64,000 nucleotides of DNA from Calditrichota bacterium (GCA_008501765.1 QQUE01000017.1:56467-120466); one strand, 5' to 3'. Shown: positions 45,079 to 55,537, numbered from the stretch's first letter. The notes: generated by a model from the letters alone, not told the origin. Program-made: numbers and translations.

Positions 45079-46083
45079 ATAACTTCAATTTCCTCAGTTC
45101 ATCAGGGCTTCTGTGTCAACGAATGGTACAATGGTGCTCTAATATTATACAACAAAAGTCGAAAGTGATACTGTTTCGTCTTGGGCACTCGAAATCAGTG
45201 AAAATTTAACCCGGAAATTCATGCTGTTTATTGTGGAACAAGAGCTAAGCTAACTGAAAACAAATAGCATATTGATTAACCTTTGTGCGCGCAAAATAAA
45301 AGTAAAAATGGTTAAATTTAATAATTGAATAAAAAAAGTTGAGCCGGTCTATTATATTTTCAAGCTGAAAATTTATGTATAAATGAATCTTAAGTCAAGT
45401 GGAAAACGCATTAATATTTTATAGGGGTTGAATAAAAATAGAGTTTCTATGGTGGTTGTTTCTAGTCTGCCCTAAAAATAAAACGCTTGATGATTATGTT
45501 TAAACTGTTGATAAAATTATTTTTGTATCCCGGTTATTACAACAATCAAGTTGTTTGAAAAAATCAATTTACGCAGGGCTGGTGAGCACGCAGCGTTTTA
45601 TTTTTTACTTCATTAATTCATTTCATTGCAGATTCTGCTCAGGAATTTTTCAGGTTAAAGAATAACCCTAATCGAAACACTATAAAATAAATTCATCTGC
45701 ATTTGAGCTGGTCTTACAGTAGAATACTCAATGGATTATCACTAAAGATAAGAGTTCTCACGGGTGTGTCCTAATTTTTCCAGTCTTGAGAATTTCTGAA
45801 TTCTTTGAGAAAGTCATGTTTTAGGGCTTATGTCAATATCGAGAAGTGAATTATGAGTGCAAAACCAACGTAATGTGGTTTTGGGCTGAATATGTCACGA
45901 AAAAAATGTTTCCATTTTCGGAGCAGGCGCGTATTTTTCGAATTGGCATCATTTCTGCGTAAAGAGCTGCACTTTTTCAAACGATAAAGTTAAACTGTTA
46001 ATACAATGCGCATAACCTCAACAACTAAACTACAAAAAATAAAATACTTAGGAACTAATACACGATTAAGGAGAGCATAACTA
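45079..46083. other. One-kilobase AT-rich intergenic region
   Basis: It separates the divergent sigma-factor gene from the giant secreted-protein gene and must contain promoters for both. I see no gene, strong hairpin or repeat that I can support. AAGGAG at 46068-46073 is the ribosome site of the next gene. Confidence 0.4.
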
Positions 46084-49000
46084 TTGTCTTGTCGAAAATT
46101 AATACAGATGTCTCAGCCTGGACATGCACTGCAACTGGCAATGATTTTTCTCACTTTTCTGATTGTTTCTTCATCTTTTGGTCAAACCTTAAGCGAAGCT
46201 TATAATGTTGGCACCGGCGGTGTCCCGGATTTGGATATCGACCAGCAAACCGGACTGCTGCATATGATTCACCACGGAGGTGGGGTCAAATACACTAAAA
46301 TGAACGCCTCTGGCGATATTTTGATTCAGGAGCAAGTACCGGGATCCGCTGCTGATAACGATGCTGTCGGTTGGAAATTTGGCGCTACGGTGGCTGTCGA
46401 TCCAACCAACGGCGAACCTGTCGTCTGTTATCGTATCAACACTCACGATGATATTTACGATATTTATTTTACAAAACGCTTCTCCGGTGGCAACTGGAGC
46501 AGCCCGAAAAAAATTGTCCACGGTGTCCGCAGGGCTTATGCTGTGCGTATGGATGTCGACGCGGCAGGCAAGGCACACATCGTGCATGGATCCGGAGCGC
46601 CCTCCGGTGGCACCGATGGCCCGGCAACCTATCTTCGGGTTGATGCCGCCGGCAATATCGAAAAAACGATTGGTAATTTGAACCAATATCGCACCGATGA
46701 TCACGTTGAAATCGCGTGTGGCCCCGACAATGACGTGCATATTATTTTAAGTTATCCCCTCGAAACAACAAATCCATCCTACGGCGGCGCTATCACTTAT
46801 CACCGCTCCTATGATGGCGGAAATTCCATGCGTCTGACCGGGGATATCCACCATAGCGACGCGACATTGCGCAACGGAAACGCCGATATTTTTGTTGATG
46901 ATAATGGCGAAGTTCATATTGCTTACGGCTCCAAAAAAGATAAATCGTTAGGTGGTCAATCGAGTGTGCGATACGCCCGGTACAAGGACGGTCACCGTGT
47001 CCGCGATGTCGCGGTTAATGCCGCAGGCGAACTCGATCCATGGCATCATTCTCTGGGAATCGGATCCATCGCCGCGAATTCTGATGGCAGTCATTTGCTG
47101 ATGTCCTACCGTAAGAGTGACCCCGGCCCTATTCGCTACCGGATCTCAAAAAATGGCGGCGCTACCTGGTCGGAACCCGAAGGTGTTGGCGGAGGCTCAC
47201 AAGAATCCGAAGGGCGAAATAAGCAGGTTGCCCGTTCCTGGAAAAATAGTTTTTTTATTGTCTACCCATCAGGATCATCTATTCAAATGCGCAAAATTAC
47301 TTTGGGTGAATCACCGAACGCAATCGTGGCCGGACCTTATTCAGGATTTGAGGGAACTGCCATTCAATTTGATGGCTCGGCATCGCAAGATCCGGACGGT
47401 GCCATCGTAAAATATCGTTGGGATTGGGACGGAGACGGCGAGTTTGATTTCGAATCAGATTCGGCAACCGCAGCGTATGTTTACCCGGATGATTTTAATG
47501 GAAACGCCATACTTCAAGTTGTTGATGAAGAAGGATTTACCGGTCAAATCGAATTTCCTGTGACCGTTGTAAACGTCGATCCGGTTGTTCAACTGGACAG
47601 TGCGTTTTCAGCTTTACAAGATTTACCGATCACGCTCTTTGCATCGGCAACAGATGTGGGCGCCAACGATTCATTGGTGTTTGCGTGGGATTTAAATGAT
47701 GATGGTGAGTTTGAATTAAATGGGCAGGAAATTTCTACCAAATTTAATGTTTTGGGACAACAACAAATTTCCGTCAAAGCCAGCGACGACGATGGCGGTT
47801 CCAGCATTGCTACCGCCGTGGTGACAACCACAGCCGGTTCGCCAATTATTACTCAGGTTGAGGCTGTTGCCATTGACACCTCCTCAGCTAAAATTATCTG
47901 GAAAACACATCAGCCGACGGATGCTTTGGTTGAATTTGGCACCTCGGTGACACTCGATTCCTCCAGAGCAGGAACAACCGAACTGGACACAACTCATACG
48001 ATTCAACTCGAAAATTTAATACCAAACACTGATTATTTTTATAAAGTGACTTCGAAAAATAGTTCAGGCAACACAGCCAGTTCCGAAGTATTTTCATTTC
48101 GCACCAAACAGCCAGATATCTCATATCCTGAAATTTCACAAGTGGAAGCAAAAGAAATAACTTCCCATTCTGCCGTAATTTCATGGAATACGGATGAAGC
48201 AGCGACGTCGCAGGTTGAGTACGGGATGACGGTAAATATGGGGACATTTGTGCCCGTGGACACAGCGCATACCCTGACACATCGTATTCTTTTATTCGGC
48301 CTGACCGGCGGAACCGACTATTCATTTCGTGTCATATCGGAAGATATTACCGGTAACAAAGCGGTATCCCAGCGATTTGGTTTTTCCACAGAAGCACCAG
48401 GCAGTCTCAGTGACGGGTCTATCAAATTTACAAATATTTCCTCGGCTGCACAAACTCAGACCCCGCCGGGAGAACTCGGTTATGGGCATGGTGTCGCCGG
48501 TGCTGATTATAATAACGATGGTTTTACCGATTTGTACATCGCCAATTATGATACCATAAATGCCTTATTTGTAAATAATAGCGATGGCTCGTTCTCGGAA
48601 AATGCCGGCGATTGGGATGCCCATGGCGATATTCATTGGCTCGACCGGGGAATTTCCGCGGCTGATTTCAACAACGATGGCTTTGTCGATTTTTATTTGA
48701 ATGTTGCCGGGCAGAGCAAAGTTTTTCGCAATGAGGGAAACAACAAATTTAAAGATATCACCGGTTGGAACGGCATTGATGATCGCGGTCAGGCACAAGC
48801 TGCTGTTTGGGCGGATCTAAATAATGACGGTCGACTCGACCTGTTATCTTTAAATTTTGGCCATCAACTTCGTTTTTTCCTGCAGGGTAGCGATGGCAAT
48901 TTCACCAACAAAACCACTGATTTTAATTTTGGCTTCAAAAAATTCGCCGTTGGCGCGGTCGCTTTTGATGTCGAGGGGGATGGCGATCTCGATGTGTTCG

Positions 49001-50724
49001 TTTCCCGCGGCACAGATGATGATACCGGTACGGAATATCCGAACCTGCTCTATATTAACAATGGCAGCAACCGATTTTTTGACAAGGCCTCCGAGCGTGG
49101 TGTCGCCATGCAGGCAATGCATGGACAGGGAGTCACTGTCGGCGATTACGATAATGATGGTGATTTTGATTTTTTTGTTTCCAATGCCCGCGGCCGTAAC
49201 GCACTCTTCCGCAACAGTGGCAGTGGATATTTTTCCGATGTAGCTGGCAGTACCGGTTTGACTGATAACGACCGTTCCACCGGCTGTAATTTTGCTGATT
49301 TTAATAATGACGGCTGGCTCGATCTCATCGTTTTCAATTTTGGACCGGATAGAGTTTATAAAAACAATGGCGATGGTACATTTTCTAAACTGGGCGATGT
49401 CGGGGTTGATGGCTGGAATAATGGCTATGGATCGTGTGTCACAGATTTTGATCACGATGGCGATGTGGATGTTTTCCTCTCCAACGCCGGTCAAAAAAGC
49501 GCTCTGTTTGATAATGCGGCTGAGACAAGCAATTGGCTGGTTATCAAACCCACAGGCGAGGAAAGCAATCGCGATGCCATTGGCGCCGAGATTGATCTTT
49601 ATTCAAATGGAATGCGCCAAAGACGGGTCATGTTGGCTGGCGAGGGATTTGTCTCCGGAAATATCGTGCCCTTCCATTTTGGTTTGGCTGAAGTAGATTA
49701 TGCGGACAGTCTCATTATTCGTTGGCCTGCCGGTGGCGAAATCCGTCTTTTCGATGTTGCAGCCCATCAGCGGCTAACAGTCGTTGAAGGGCAGGAGCCG
49801 GACTATATTCGCAGGCACAATGGCGCTGATATTACGCCACCAATTTTTGCAGCGATTCCAATTCAAACAACGACTGAGAACAAACCGTTCGCTGACCTCG
49901 ATTTAGGAAGCTACACCTACGATGGAGACAATAGCAGTGAAGAATTGACCTGGAGCAACTTTGGCAACCAGAAAATTCTTGTCCAGCAACAAAACAGCCT
50001 TTTCTCTTTTTCGATTGCTGCGGCTGATTCGGAATGGGCTGGATCGGAGGATATATCATTTGTGAGTTCTGATCCGGATGGCAATACTGACACCACGGAA
50101 GTAACATTTTCAGTGATCGCAGTGAACGATATTCCGGTTATCGCTGAAATTGATGACCAGAAAGTAGACGCCGGCGAAGAATTTACCGCAATTGATTTTG
50201 CCACGCTGGTATCGGATGCGGATAATAGCTTGTCGGAATTGACACTTGCAGCTCAGGGGCAAAGCGAACTGACCATCGAAATTGATGGCTTAATTGCGAA
50301 TATCAGTAAACCTGATGCAAACTGGGTTGGATCGGACACAGTTTTATTTTCAATAACCGATATGGATTCAGCTTCAGCCTTCGTGGCTGTCGTTTTCACC
50401 GGCACAAATACGACAAGCGTTTTCGCCGCTGAAAGTTCTCTACCTGAAAACTTCGCGCTGCATCAGAATTACCCGAATCCATTTAATCCGCAAACGACAA
50501 TCGCCTTCGATTTAAAAGAAACCGGTAATGTAAAAATGTCAATTTTTGATATTACCGGAAGATTAGTGACACAACTTGTTAATGAAAATATGCCGGCAGG
50601 AAGCCACAAAACACAATGGGATGCGGCACGGGTCGCAACCGGGACTTATCTGCTCGTGATTCAGGTAACTCGAGGACAAAATATTATTTTTAAATCGCGG
50701 CGAAAAATGCTGCTGATTCGATAG
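46084..50724 (+). CDS. Giant secreted protein: BNR-like, PKD, Fn3, FG-GAP/ASPIC-UnbV and T9SS sorting domain
   Basis: The protein is 1,546 aa from a TTG start with AAGGAG 10 nt upstream; an ATG at 46108 is the alternative. A signal peptide ends SSFGQ near residue 34. Domains: BNR/sialidase-like propeller (35-415), two PKD-type domains (412-585), two Fn3-like domains (585-771), seven FG-GAP/VCBS blades each with a D.N.DG..D loop (780-1150), an ASPIC/UnbV domain (about 1151-1236), two cadherin-like beta domains (1250-1441), and a T9SS type-A sorting domain (1458-1546) with NYPNPFNPQTTI and terminal KMLLIR. It is probably an adhesin or glycan-binding surface protein; the calcium loops suggest Ca2+-dependent folding. 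Paralogous to the next gene, from which it differs by the Fn3 to UnbV block. No catalytic residues were assigned. Confidence 0.87.
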   Translation: MSCRKLIQMSQPGHALQLAMIFLTFLIVSSSFGQTLSEAYNVGTGGVPDLDIDQQTGLLHMIHHGGGVKYTKMNASGDILIQEQVPGSAADNDAVGWKFGATVAVDPTNGEPVVCYRINTHDDIYDIYFTKRFSGGNWSSPKKIVHGVRRAYAVRMDVDAAGKAHIVHGSGAPSGGTDGPATYLRVDAAGNIEKTIGNLNQYRTDDHVEIACGPDNDVHIILSYPLETTNPSYGGAITYHRSYDGGNSMRLTGDIHHSDATLRNGNADIFVDDNGEVHIAYGSKKDKSLGGQSSVRYARYKDGHRVRDVAVNAAGELDPWHHSLGIGSIAANSDGSHLLMSYRKSDPGPIRYRISKNGGATWSEPEGVGGGSQESEGRNKQVARSWKNSFFIVYPSGSSIQMRKITLGESPNAIVAGPYSGFEGTAIQFDGSASQDPDGAIVKYRWDWDGDGEFDFESDSATAAYVYPDDFNGNAILQVVDEEGFTGQIEFPVTVVNVDPVVQLDSAFSALQDLPITLFASATDVGANDSLVFAWDLNDDGEFELNGQEISTKFNVLGQQQISVKASDDDGGSSIATAVVTTTAGSPIITQVEAVAIDTSSAKIIWKTHQPTDALVEFGTSVTLDSSRAGTTELDTTHTIQLENLIPNTDYFYKVTSKNSSGNTASSEVFSFRTKQPDISYPEISQVEAKEITSHSAVISWNTDEAATSQVEYGMTVNMGTFVPVDTAHTLTHRILLFGLTGGTDYSFRVISEDITGNKAVSQRFGFSTEAPGSLSDGSIKFTNISSAAQTQTPPGELGYGHGVAGADYNNDGFTDLYIANYDTINALFVNNSDGSFSENAGDWDAHGDIHWLDRGISAADFNNDGFVDFYLNVAGQSKVFRNEGNNKFKDITGWNGIDDRGQAQAAVWADLNNDGRLDLLSLNFGHQLRFFLQGSDGNFTNKTTDFNFGFKKFAVGAVAFDVEGDGDLDVFVSRGTDDDTGTEYPNLLYINNGSNRFFDKASERGVAMQAMHGQGVTVGDYDNDGDFDFFVSNARGRNALFRNSGSGYFSDVAGSTGLTDNDRSTGCNFADFNNDGWLDLIVFNFGPDRVYKNNGDGTFSKLGDVGVDGWNNGYGSCVTDFDHDGDVDVFLSNAGQKSALFDNAAETSNWLVIKPTGEESNRDAIGAEIDLYSNGMRQRRVMLAGEGFVSGNIVPFHFGLAEVDYADSLIIRWPAGGEIRLFDVAAHQRLTVVEGQEPDYIRRHNGADITPPIFAAIPIQTTTENKPFADLDLGSYTYDGDNSSEELTWSNFGNQKILVQQQNSLFSFSIAAADSEWAGSEDISFVSSDPDGNTDTTEVTFSVIAVNDIPVIAEIDDQKVDAGEEFTAIDFATLVSDADNSLSELTLAAQGQSELTIEIDGLIANISKPDANWVGSDTVLFSITDMDSASAFVAVVFTGTNTTSVFAAESSLPENFALHQNYPNPFNPQTTIAFDLKETGNVKMSIFDITGRLVTQLVNENMPAGSHKTQWDAARVATGTYLLVIQVTRGQNIIFKSRRKMLLIR

Positions 50725-50847
50725 ATTCCGTGGATGTTGTTTGAGATTTGATAAACTCACGATGTGAAGGGAATTGTATTTTTTTTCAGGGATTTTTGAT
50801 AGTTAATGAAAACTGTGAATTTATTAATGAAAGTTTTGAGGCACTGA

Positions 50848-53454
50848 ATGAAAAAGCGAGTTTTTAGTTTTATTCTAATCTTGTTTGTGACCAGCTTCTC
50901 TGCATTGACAGCTCAGGAATGGAGTGATGCCATTGAACTCGGACCCGGGCAAACACCGGATTTTGATGTGGATCCTGAAACTGGAAATCTTCATCTTATT
51001 TACAATAATGGTGGTGGTTCCGTTTACACGGTATTGTCACCACAGGGTGATGTGATCTTAAAAGAAGATATCTCTCGCGCTGCTGGTGAAAACAGTTGGG
51101 GTGGTTTTCATTACGGACCATCCCTTGCTTTTGATCCGACAACAGGCAGACCCCATGTTGTCTACAGAAGGCATCGCGGCAATTACTTTTTTGATATTTA
51201 TTACACGTATAAAAAAGCAGATGGTAGCTGGAGTAACTCATTGCAATTAATGGAAAATACATATCGTGCATATATGGTTCGCCTCGATGTGGATTCCCGT
51301 GGGTATGTTCATATTCTTGCTGGCAAATCCGATGGAAACGATGATATTTTCGGCAGTGCCACTTACTATCGAATTGTCAACGGGAATTTAAACATCAAGC
51401 AGGAAAACCTGGATCGCTATCGTGCGGATGACCGGCTTGAAATTTCCATCAGCGATGATGATATACTACATATCATTTTGAGTTCACCGGATAGAAGCCA
51501 TAATGGGATTGCCGGGGGACCGGTTTCATACTGGCGTTCCGCAGATGGTGGAGATACCCTTGAAAAAATCGGGGATATTCATTCAGCACAAGCGATTGAT
51601 CGCAATGGCAATGCCGATATTTTTGCTGACAGGTCTGGGAATGTGCATATTGCCTATGGCACCGCAATAGATCAGGCTGCGGACAACGGGCATGCGTTGC
51701 GCTATCTGCGTTTTGAAAATGGCACTCAGGTTAGTGATTTAGTCGTTACAGACGAAAATGAGCTTGGCGATTGGCAACACAGTCTGGGAAAGGGCAGCGT
51801 AGCAGCTTCGGATAACGGGCAGTATGTTGTTATGACTTATAATCAGGCAGATTCAACAGATCTGCGGTCACGCTTTTCAGGTGATAACGGGCAAACCTGG
51901 TCTAATTTTATAAAGTTGGCAGGCCACACATCGCGCTCTGATGGCCGTGAAAAGGAATGTTTAAAAGCATGGCAATCGAAGTTTTATGTCGTCTATCCGG
52001 TAAACAGCATGATTTATTTCCGTTATGCTCAGTTTGAATATCCACCTGATGCCATTGCTGGTGGACCTTACAATGCCACCGAGGGCGACACCATTACCTT
52101 TGACGCCTCCGCCTCTTATTCCCGCGACGGCAAAGATATCATAAAATATGAATGGGATTGGGATAATGATGGTGTGTTCGATGAAACATCGGACCAACCC
52201 ACGACGAAAAAATTCTATGCTGACGATTTCAGTGGAACGGTCGCGTTGCAGGTCACTGATACGGATAGCTTGACCGGAAAATCAACCTTTGCTGTCGAGA
52301 TTAAAAATGCGGTGCCTGTACTGCACACCGGCAGCCCCTACCGCACAATTGAAGACAAGCCTGTACTGCTTAAAGCCACAGTCGATGATCGCGGAACGCT
52401 GGATACACACACATTTTCGTGGGACTTGGATGGCGATGGAACTTTCGAAACCGCAGGCGCCACTGTCACGCGTGCTTATGCAGATAGCGGATCCTACGCC
52501 GTAAAAGTTAAAGTTGTTGATGATGACGGCGGTGAGGCCAGCGCCAATGTGGCGATAGAAGTTGGCAATTCACGGCCAATTCTCATTTCTATACCCGAAC
52601 AGACAATCCCGGAAGGTGGCGTTTTTCCAGTAATCAACCTGAATCAATACGCCAGCCATGCGAATTTTGCAAATTCAGCGCTGATCTGGAATGTCACTGG
52701 AAATAGTGAACTGTTGGCAACAATAGCCGACAGTCTCGCCAAAATTGCCGTGCCGGATTCGGAATGGGCGGGCTCGGAAAATCTCGCATTTATTGCCACT
52801 GATCCGGACGGAAATAGCGACACGACGCGCACGAAATTCACCGTGACACCGGTGAATGATGCCCCGGTATTTAAACCAATCGATGAGCAATCGGCGATCG
52901 TTGGCGGTGGATTTGCACAGCTTGACTTGCAACCATTTCTTGTGGATGCGGACGATGCCATTGAAACGCTGAAAGTTTCAGCCGGCCGGTCTGTCAATTT
53001 TTTTATTGGTTTTGTCGGATTTACGGTTACAATCGCGCCGCTCAATTCACAATGGATCGGCAGCGAATCAGTCGAATTTACAGTCGAGGACGAAGCCGGG
53101 GCCAGTTCGACGATTGATATTGTAATCAGTGTAAAAGAGCCATCATCCGTCAGTGAAAATCAGAATGTGATCCCGGACGAATTCCAATTAAAAATGAATT
53201 ACCCGAATCCGTTTAATCCACAAACGACGATTCCGTTTGACCTGAAAGAACAAGGCAATGTACAGCTGGAAATATTCGATGTCACTGGGCGTCAGGTGGC
53301 TGTTCTTATTAGCGGAACGATGCATGCCGGTAGTCACAATTTTACCTGGAATGCACATTCTCAGGCCAGTGGAACATACTTTGTTGTTCTTCGCGTTAGA
53401 TCTGGGGCGCGTCAAATTTATTTATCCAAACAAAAAATGCTGCTGCTTCGATAA
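50848..53454 (+). CDS. Secreted BNR-like/PKD protein with T9SS sorting domain
   Basis: The protein is 868 aa with a signal peptide (1-22, ending ALTAQ). The BNR-like propeller (24-395) is closely related to the preceding protein (for example NADIFADRSGNVHIAYG against NADIFVDDNGEVHIAYG). It is followed by two PKD-type domains (398-575), two cadherin-like domains (576-762) and a T9SS type-A domain (774-868) with NYPNPFNPQTTI and terminal KMLLLR. It is exported and sorted as T9SS cargo. The layout equals the previous protein without the Fn3, FG-GAP and UnbV block, so the pair arose by duplication plus module gain or loss. GAGG precedes the ATG; the gap from the first gene is 123 nt and a terminator follows. 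Confidence 0.87.
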   Translation: MKKRVFSFILILFVTSFSALTAQEWSDAIELGPGQTPDFDVDPETGNLHLIYNNGGGSVYTVLSPQGDVILKEDISRAAGENSWGGFHYGPSLAFDPTTGRPHVVYRRHRGNYFFDIYYTYKKADGSWSNSLQLMENTYRAYMVRLDVDSRGYVHILAGKSDGNDDIFGSATYYRIVNGNLNIKQENLDRYRADDRLEISISDDDILHIILSSPDRSHNGIAGGPVSYWRSADGGDTLEKIGDIHSAQAIDRNGNADIFADRSGNVHIAYGTAIDQAADNGHALRYLRFENGTQVSDLVVTDENELGDWQHSLGKGSVAASDNGQYVVMTYNQADSTDLRSRFSGDNGQTWSNFIKLAGHTSRSDGREKECLKAWQSKFYVVYPVNSMIYFRYAQFEYPPDAIAGGPYNATEGDTITFDASASYSRDGKDIIKYEWDWDNDGVFDETSDQPTTKKFYADDFSGTVALQVTDTDSLTGKSTFAVEIKNAVPVLHTGSPYRTIEDKPVLLKATVDDRGTLDTHTFSWDLDGDGTFETAGATVTRAYADSGSYAVKVKVVDDDGGEASANVAIEVGNSRPILISIPEQTIPEGGVFPVINLNQYASHANFANSALIWNVTGNSELLATIADSLAKIAVPDSEWAGSENLAFIATDPDGNSDTTRTKFTVTPVNDAPVFKPIDEQSAIVGGGFAQLDLQPFLVDADDAIETLKVSAGRSVNFFIGFVGFTVTIAPLNSQWIGSESVEFTVEDEAGASSTIDIVISVKEPSSVSENQNVIPDEFQLKMNYPNPFNPQTTIPFDLKEQGNVQLEIFDVTGRQVAVLISGTMHAGSHNFTWNAHSQASGTYFVVLRVRSGARQIYLSKQKMLLLR

Positions 53455-53471
53455 CAAAGACCTACGAAACC

Positions 53472-53506
53472 AGGCCGGGTGATTGCACATCCCGGCCTTT
53501 TTTTTG
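53472..53506 (+). terminator. Terminator after the BNR/PKD gene pair
   Basis: AGGCCGGG / CCCGGCCT stem, 11-nt loop, then a run of T. Confidence 0.85.
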
Positions 53507-53786
53507 GCTCGAATTACGCTTGCGCTGAGATGCAAAGAACAGATTTTAAGAATTAAAAATAGAACTCTGCATGCTCCACAGCCCGGCGTGAGGTTTTTTT
53601 GTGAAAAACTTAATTTTTCCCCGGCCAGAATACAAAGACTAAATTATCAATAGTTTAAGCCTGTTTTTATGGATTGATGAGATATGCAGGTAAAATAATA
53701 TAATTTAAATATTCAGGATACTTCCGATATAAATACTGGGGTAATTATCAGATTTGGCAGATTGGGTATGCGAATTAGGGAAGAAA

Positions 53787-54098
53787 ATGGAAGCCACGTA
53801 CAAAATTAACAAAAATGAGCTAACGATAAAATTTATTGGGCAGATTACCGGCACCGAAGGGGCTCATTTTACCGAAGAGTGTGAAAAAATCCTGGGGCTG
53901 CATTACTCAAAAATTTTCCTCGATATGAGCTATGTCCCTTCGATGAACAGCTCGGCGATAGGGGATCTCATCCGCCTGCATAAATCTCTCATCAGCGAGC
54001 AGCGCTCACTTGTCATTTCAGGAATACACGAAAATTTGAATCAGGCGTTTTTCTCGATTCACCTCGACAAGATTTTAAATATACATAAATTAGCGTGA
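53787..54098 (+). CDS. STAS-domain protein (anti-sigma factor antagonist-like)
   Basis: The protein is 103 aa from the ATG at 53787, with AGGGAAG upstream; a longer TTG start at 53754 is less likely. LTIKFIGQITGTEG.., the strand-helix pattern and IFLDMSYVPSMNSSAIGDLIRL match STAS domains. The Ser pair in MNSSAIG sits where anti-sigma antagonists are phosphorylated (MDSSGIG in SpoIIAA-like proteins). It is a likely partner-switching component acting on a kinase or anti-sigma factor. No kinase gene is adjacent; the sigma/anti-sigma pair lies some 9 kb away. Confidence 0.78.
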   Translation: MEATYKINKNELTIKFIGQITGTEGAHFTEECEKILGLHYSKIFLDMSYVPSMNSSAIGDLIRLHKSLISEQRSLVISGIHENLNQAFFSIHLDKILNIHKLA

Positions 54099-54390
54099 GT
54101 TCGCCCCTAAAATAGCATTTTATGCTGTGAAATTTTTTTACTCGTTTCCAGTCTCCCGGCTGGGAATGCCGGGGATACGGCTCCACCACCTGTGTAGTGA
54201 ACATGCCAGGCACTTGACACTACAGATGTGCACAAATTACCAAATATCGAGTTCAAAACAAGTGAAGTGCCTGGCACGTTTTCCAACCGTAACTCCAACA
54301 TTCCATCTTTTCCTATTGCATCGTTACCGACAGCCAGCTATATTTTACACTTGAAATCATGTCGATTAATTTTAACGGAATAAACCGACG
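54099..54390. repeat. Intergenic repeats including paired-palindrome element, copy 2
   Basis: TGCCAGGCACTT (54204-54215) and AAGTGCCTGGCA (54265-54276) are perfect 12-bp inverted repeats around 49 nt, the second copy of the element at 17391-17457 with the central base of each arm exchanged. A TTCCAG..CTGGGAA hairpin (about 54147-54169) lies just upstream. Confidence 0.65.
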
Positions 54391-55170
54391 ATGCCAGGTT
54401 CGCTAAATTCAGGCGGCTTCACTAGCCGCAATAGAAAAACAGATTTGTTGGTTGCAGCATGTCAACAGAATATTCTGACGGCTGCGCGCTATTTTCACAT
54501 TCCAACAGGAATTGAGCATCGATTTGGCGAAAAGGCAGCACAGATTCACAATATTCTTTACCGCTCAATGGGGCCGACAACCGACTTGCTACGCTATTTC
54601 CCGGACAGCCTGTACCTCGACCGCTGGCGGCGCTTGCCAACTTGGGAAACAGAGCGACAAGCACCGGAAATTTTAACACAGGCGGCAACAAAAGAGAGCA
54701 CCGGACTTTTTTCATTTTACGTTGAATACAAATTTTCAGACTCCGAGCGGCGCGCCCCTTTAAAAAGCGTGCCGACAAAATATATCGGCATCATCGAGCG
54801 GGAAGCGTGGCTGACGTACAAACGGCTGTCGCGTGGCAATCCGGAAATTGGCACCTATCTCGATGGCAATCGGACGAAAATTGCCCTGTTTTATGCCGCC
54901 ACCTATGCGCCGGAAATTTTGTACGCGGGCTGGGAGGAAATCCTGCAACCCATCGCCGATGAGAAAGCCATCCGAAAAGATATTGCCCAACCCAATGAAC
55001 GCTCGGTCGGATTTTCAACGGGATCGGGCACACCTTGGATTAATTTTGATATCCGAACGTTAAAACCACTGGCCCAGTTTTTATCTGAAGACCTGTTTTG
55101 GGATGAAAATACCGCGCACAACGTCGTAGTTTCTGCAAAAAAAGCCCTGCTGGGTTGGCTGCGAAAATAG
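54391..55170 (+). CDS. Hypothetical protein of unknown family
   Basis: The protein is 259 aa and I do not recognise it. It has no signal peptide or membrane helix and seems soluble. It is rich in Trp, Tyr and Arg (YLDRWRRLPTWETERQ, YVEYKF, AWLTYKRLSRGNPEIG, LFYAATYAPEILYAGWEEILQPI). It starts with MPGSLNSGGFTSRNRKTDLL. The gene is flanked on both sides by clusters of palindromic repeats, which fits an acquired gene or genomic island remnant. No operon partner. Confidence 0.55.
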   Translation: MPGSLNSGGFTSRNRKTDLLVAACQQNILTAARYFHIPTGIEHRFGEKAAQIHNILYRSMGPTTDLLRYFPDSLYLDRWRRLPTWETERQAPEILTQAATKESTGLFSFYVEYKFSDSERRAPLKSVPTKYIGIIEREAWLTYKRLSRGNPEIGTYLDGNRTKIALFYAATYAPEILYAGWEEILQPIADEKAIRKDIAQPNERSVGFSTGSGTPWINFDIRTLKPLAQFLSEDLFWDENTAHNVVVSAKKALLGWLRK

Positions 55171-55537
55171 ACAAATTGATTTAGAACTACTGTGCAAAAT
55201 AAATAGGCTGGGAGCAAGCATAATCCTGACAGGGCTTCAAGCCCTGTCAAGACTGTTGAAAAAGCGTATAAACCGGTCGCTGAGCTTGTCGAAGCGCCCG
55301 GTGCTACCCCAAAATTTGGACCCTTCGACAAGCGCAGGGTCCAAATTTTCAGTATTGTCGACAGTCTGATCAGGGTTGTTTTTCCTCTTACCTTTACTCT
55401 TCGGAAAAATATCAATTACCAAATTAGCAGTAAATTTTTCGAACAAAATCCCTTTCCACGAATCGAATTGACCAAAAAAAAACACGACCAGAAATTTTAT
55501 CAGCCGTGTTCTAAGTACAATTCGATGATGATCGTCA
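55171..55537. repeat. Palindromic repeat cluster
   Basis: It holds TGACAGGGCTT-C-AAGCCCTGTCA (55227-55249, perfect) and a 14-bp perfect hairpin AAAATTTGGACCCT / AGGGTCCAAATTTT (55310-55348). Between them are CGCTGAGCTTGTCGAAGCG and CTTCGACAAGCGCAGGG, the widespread CTTCGAC-AAGC type of REP. No gene is present. Confidence 0.65.
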
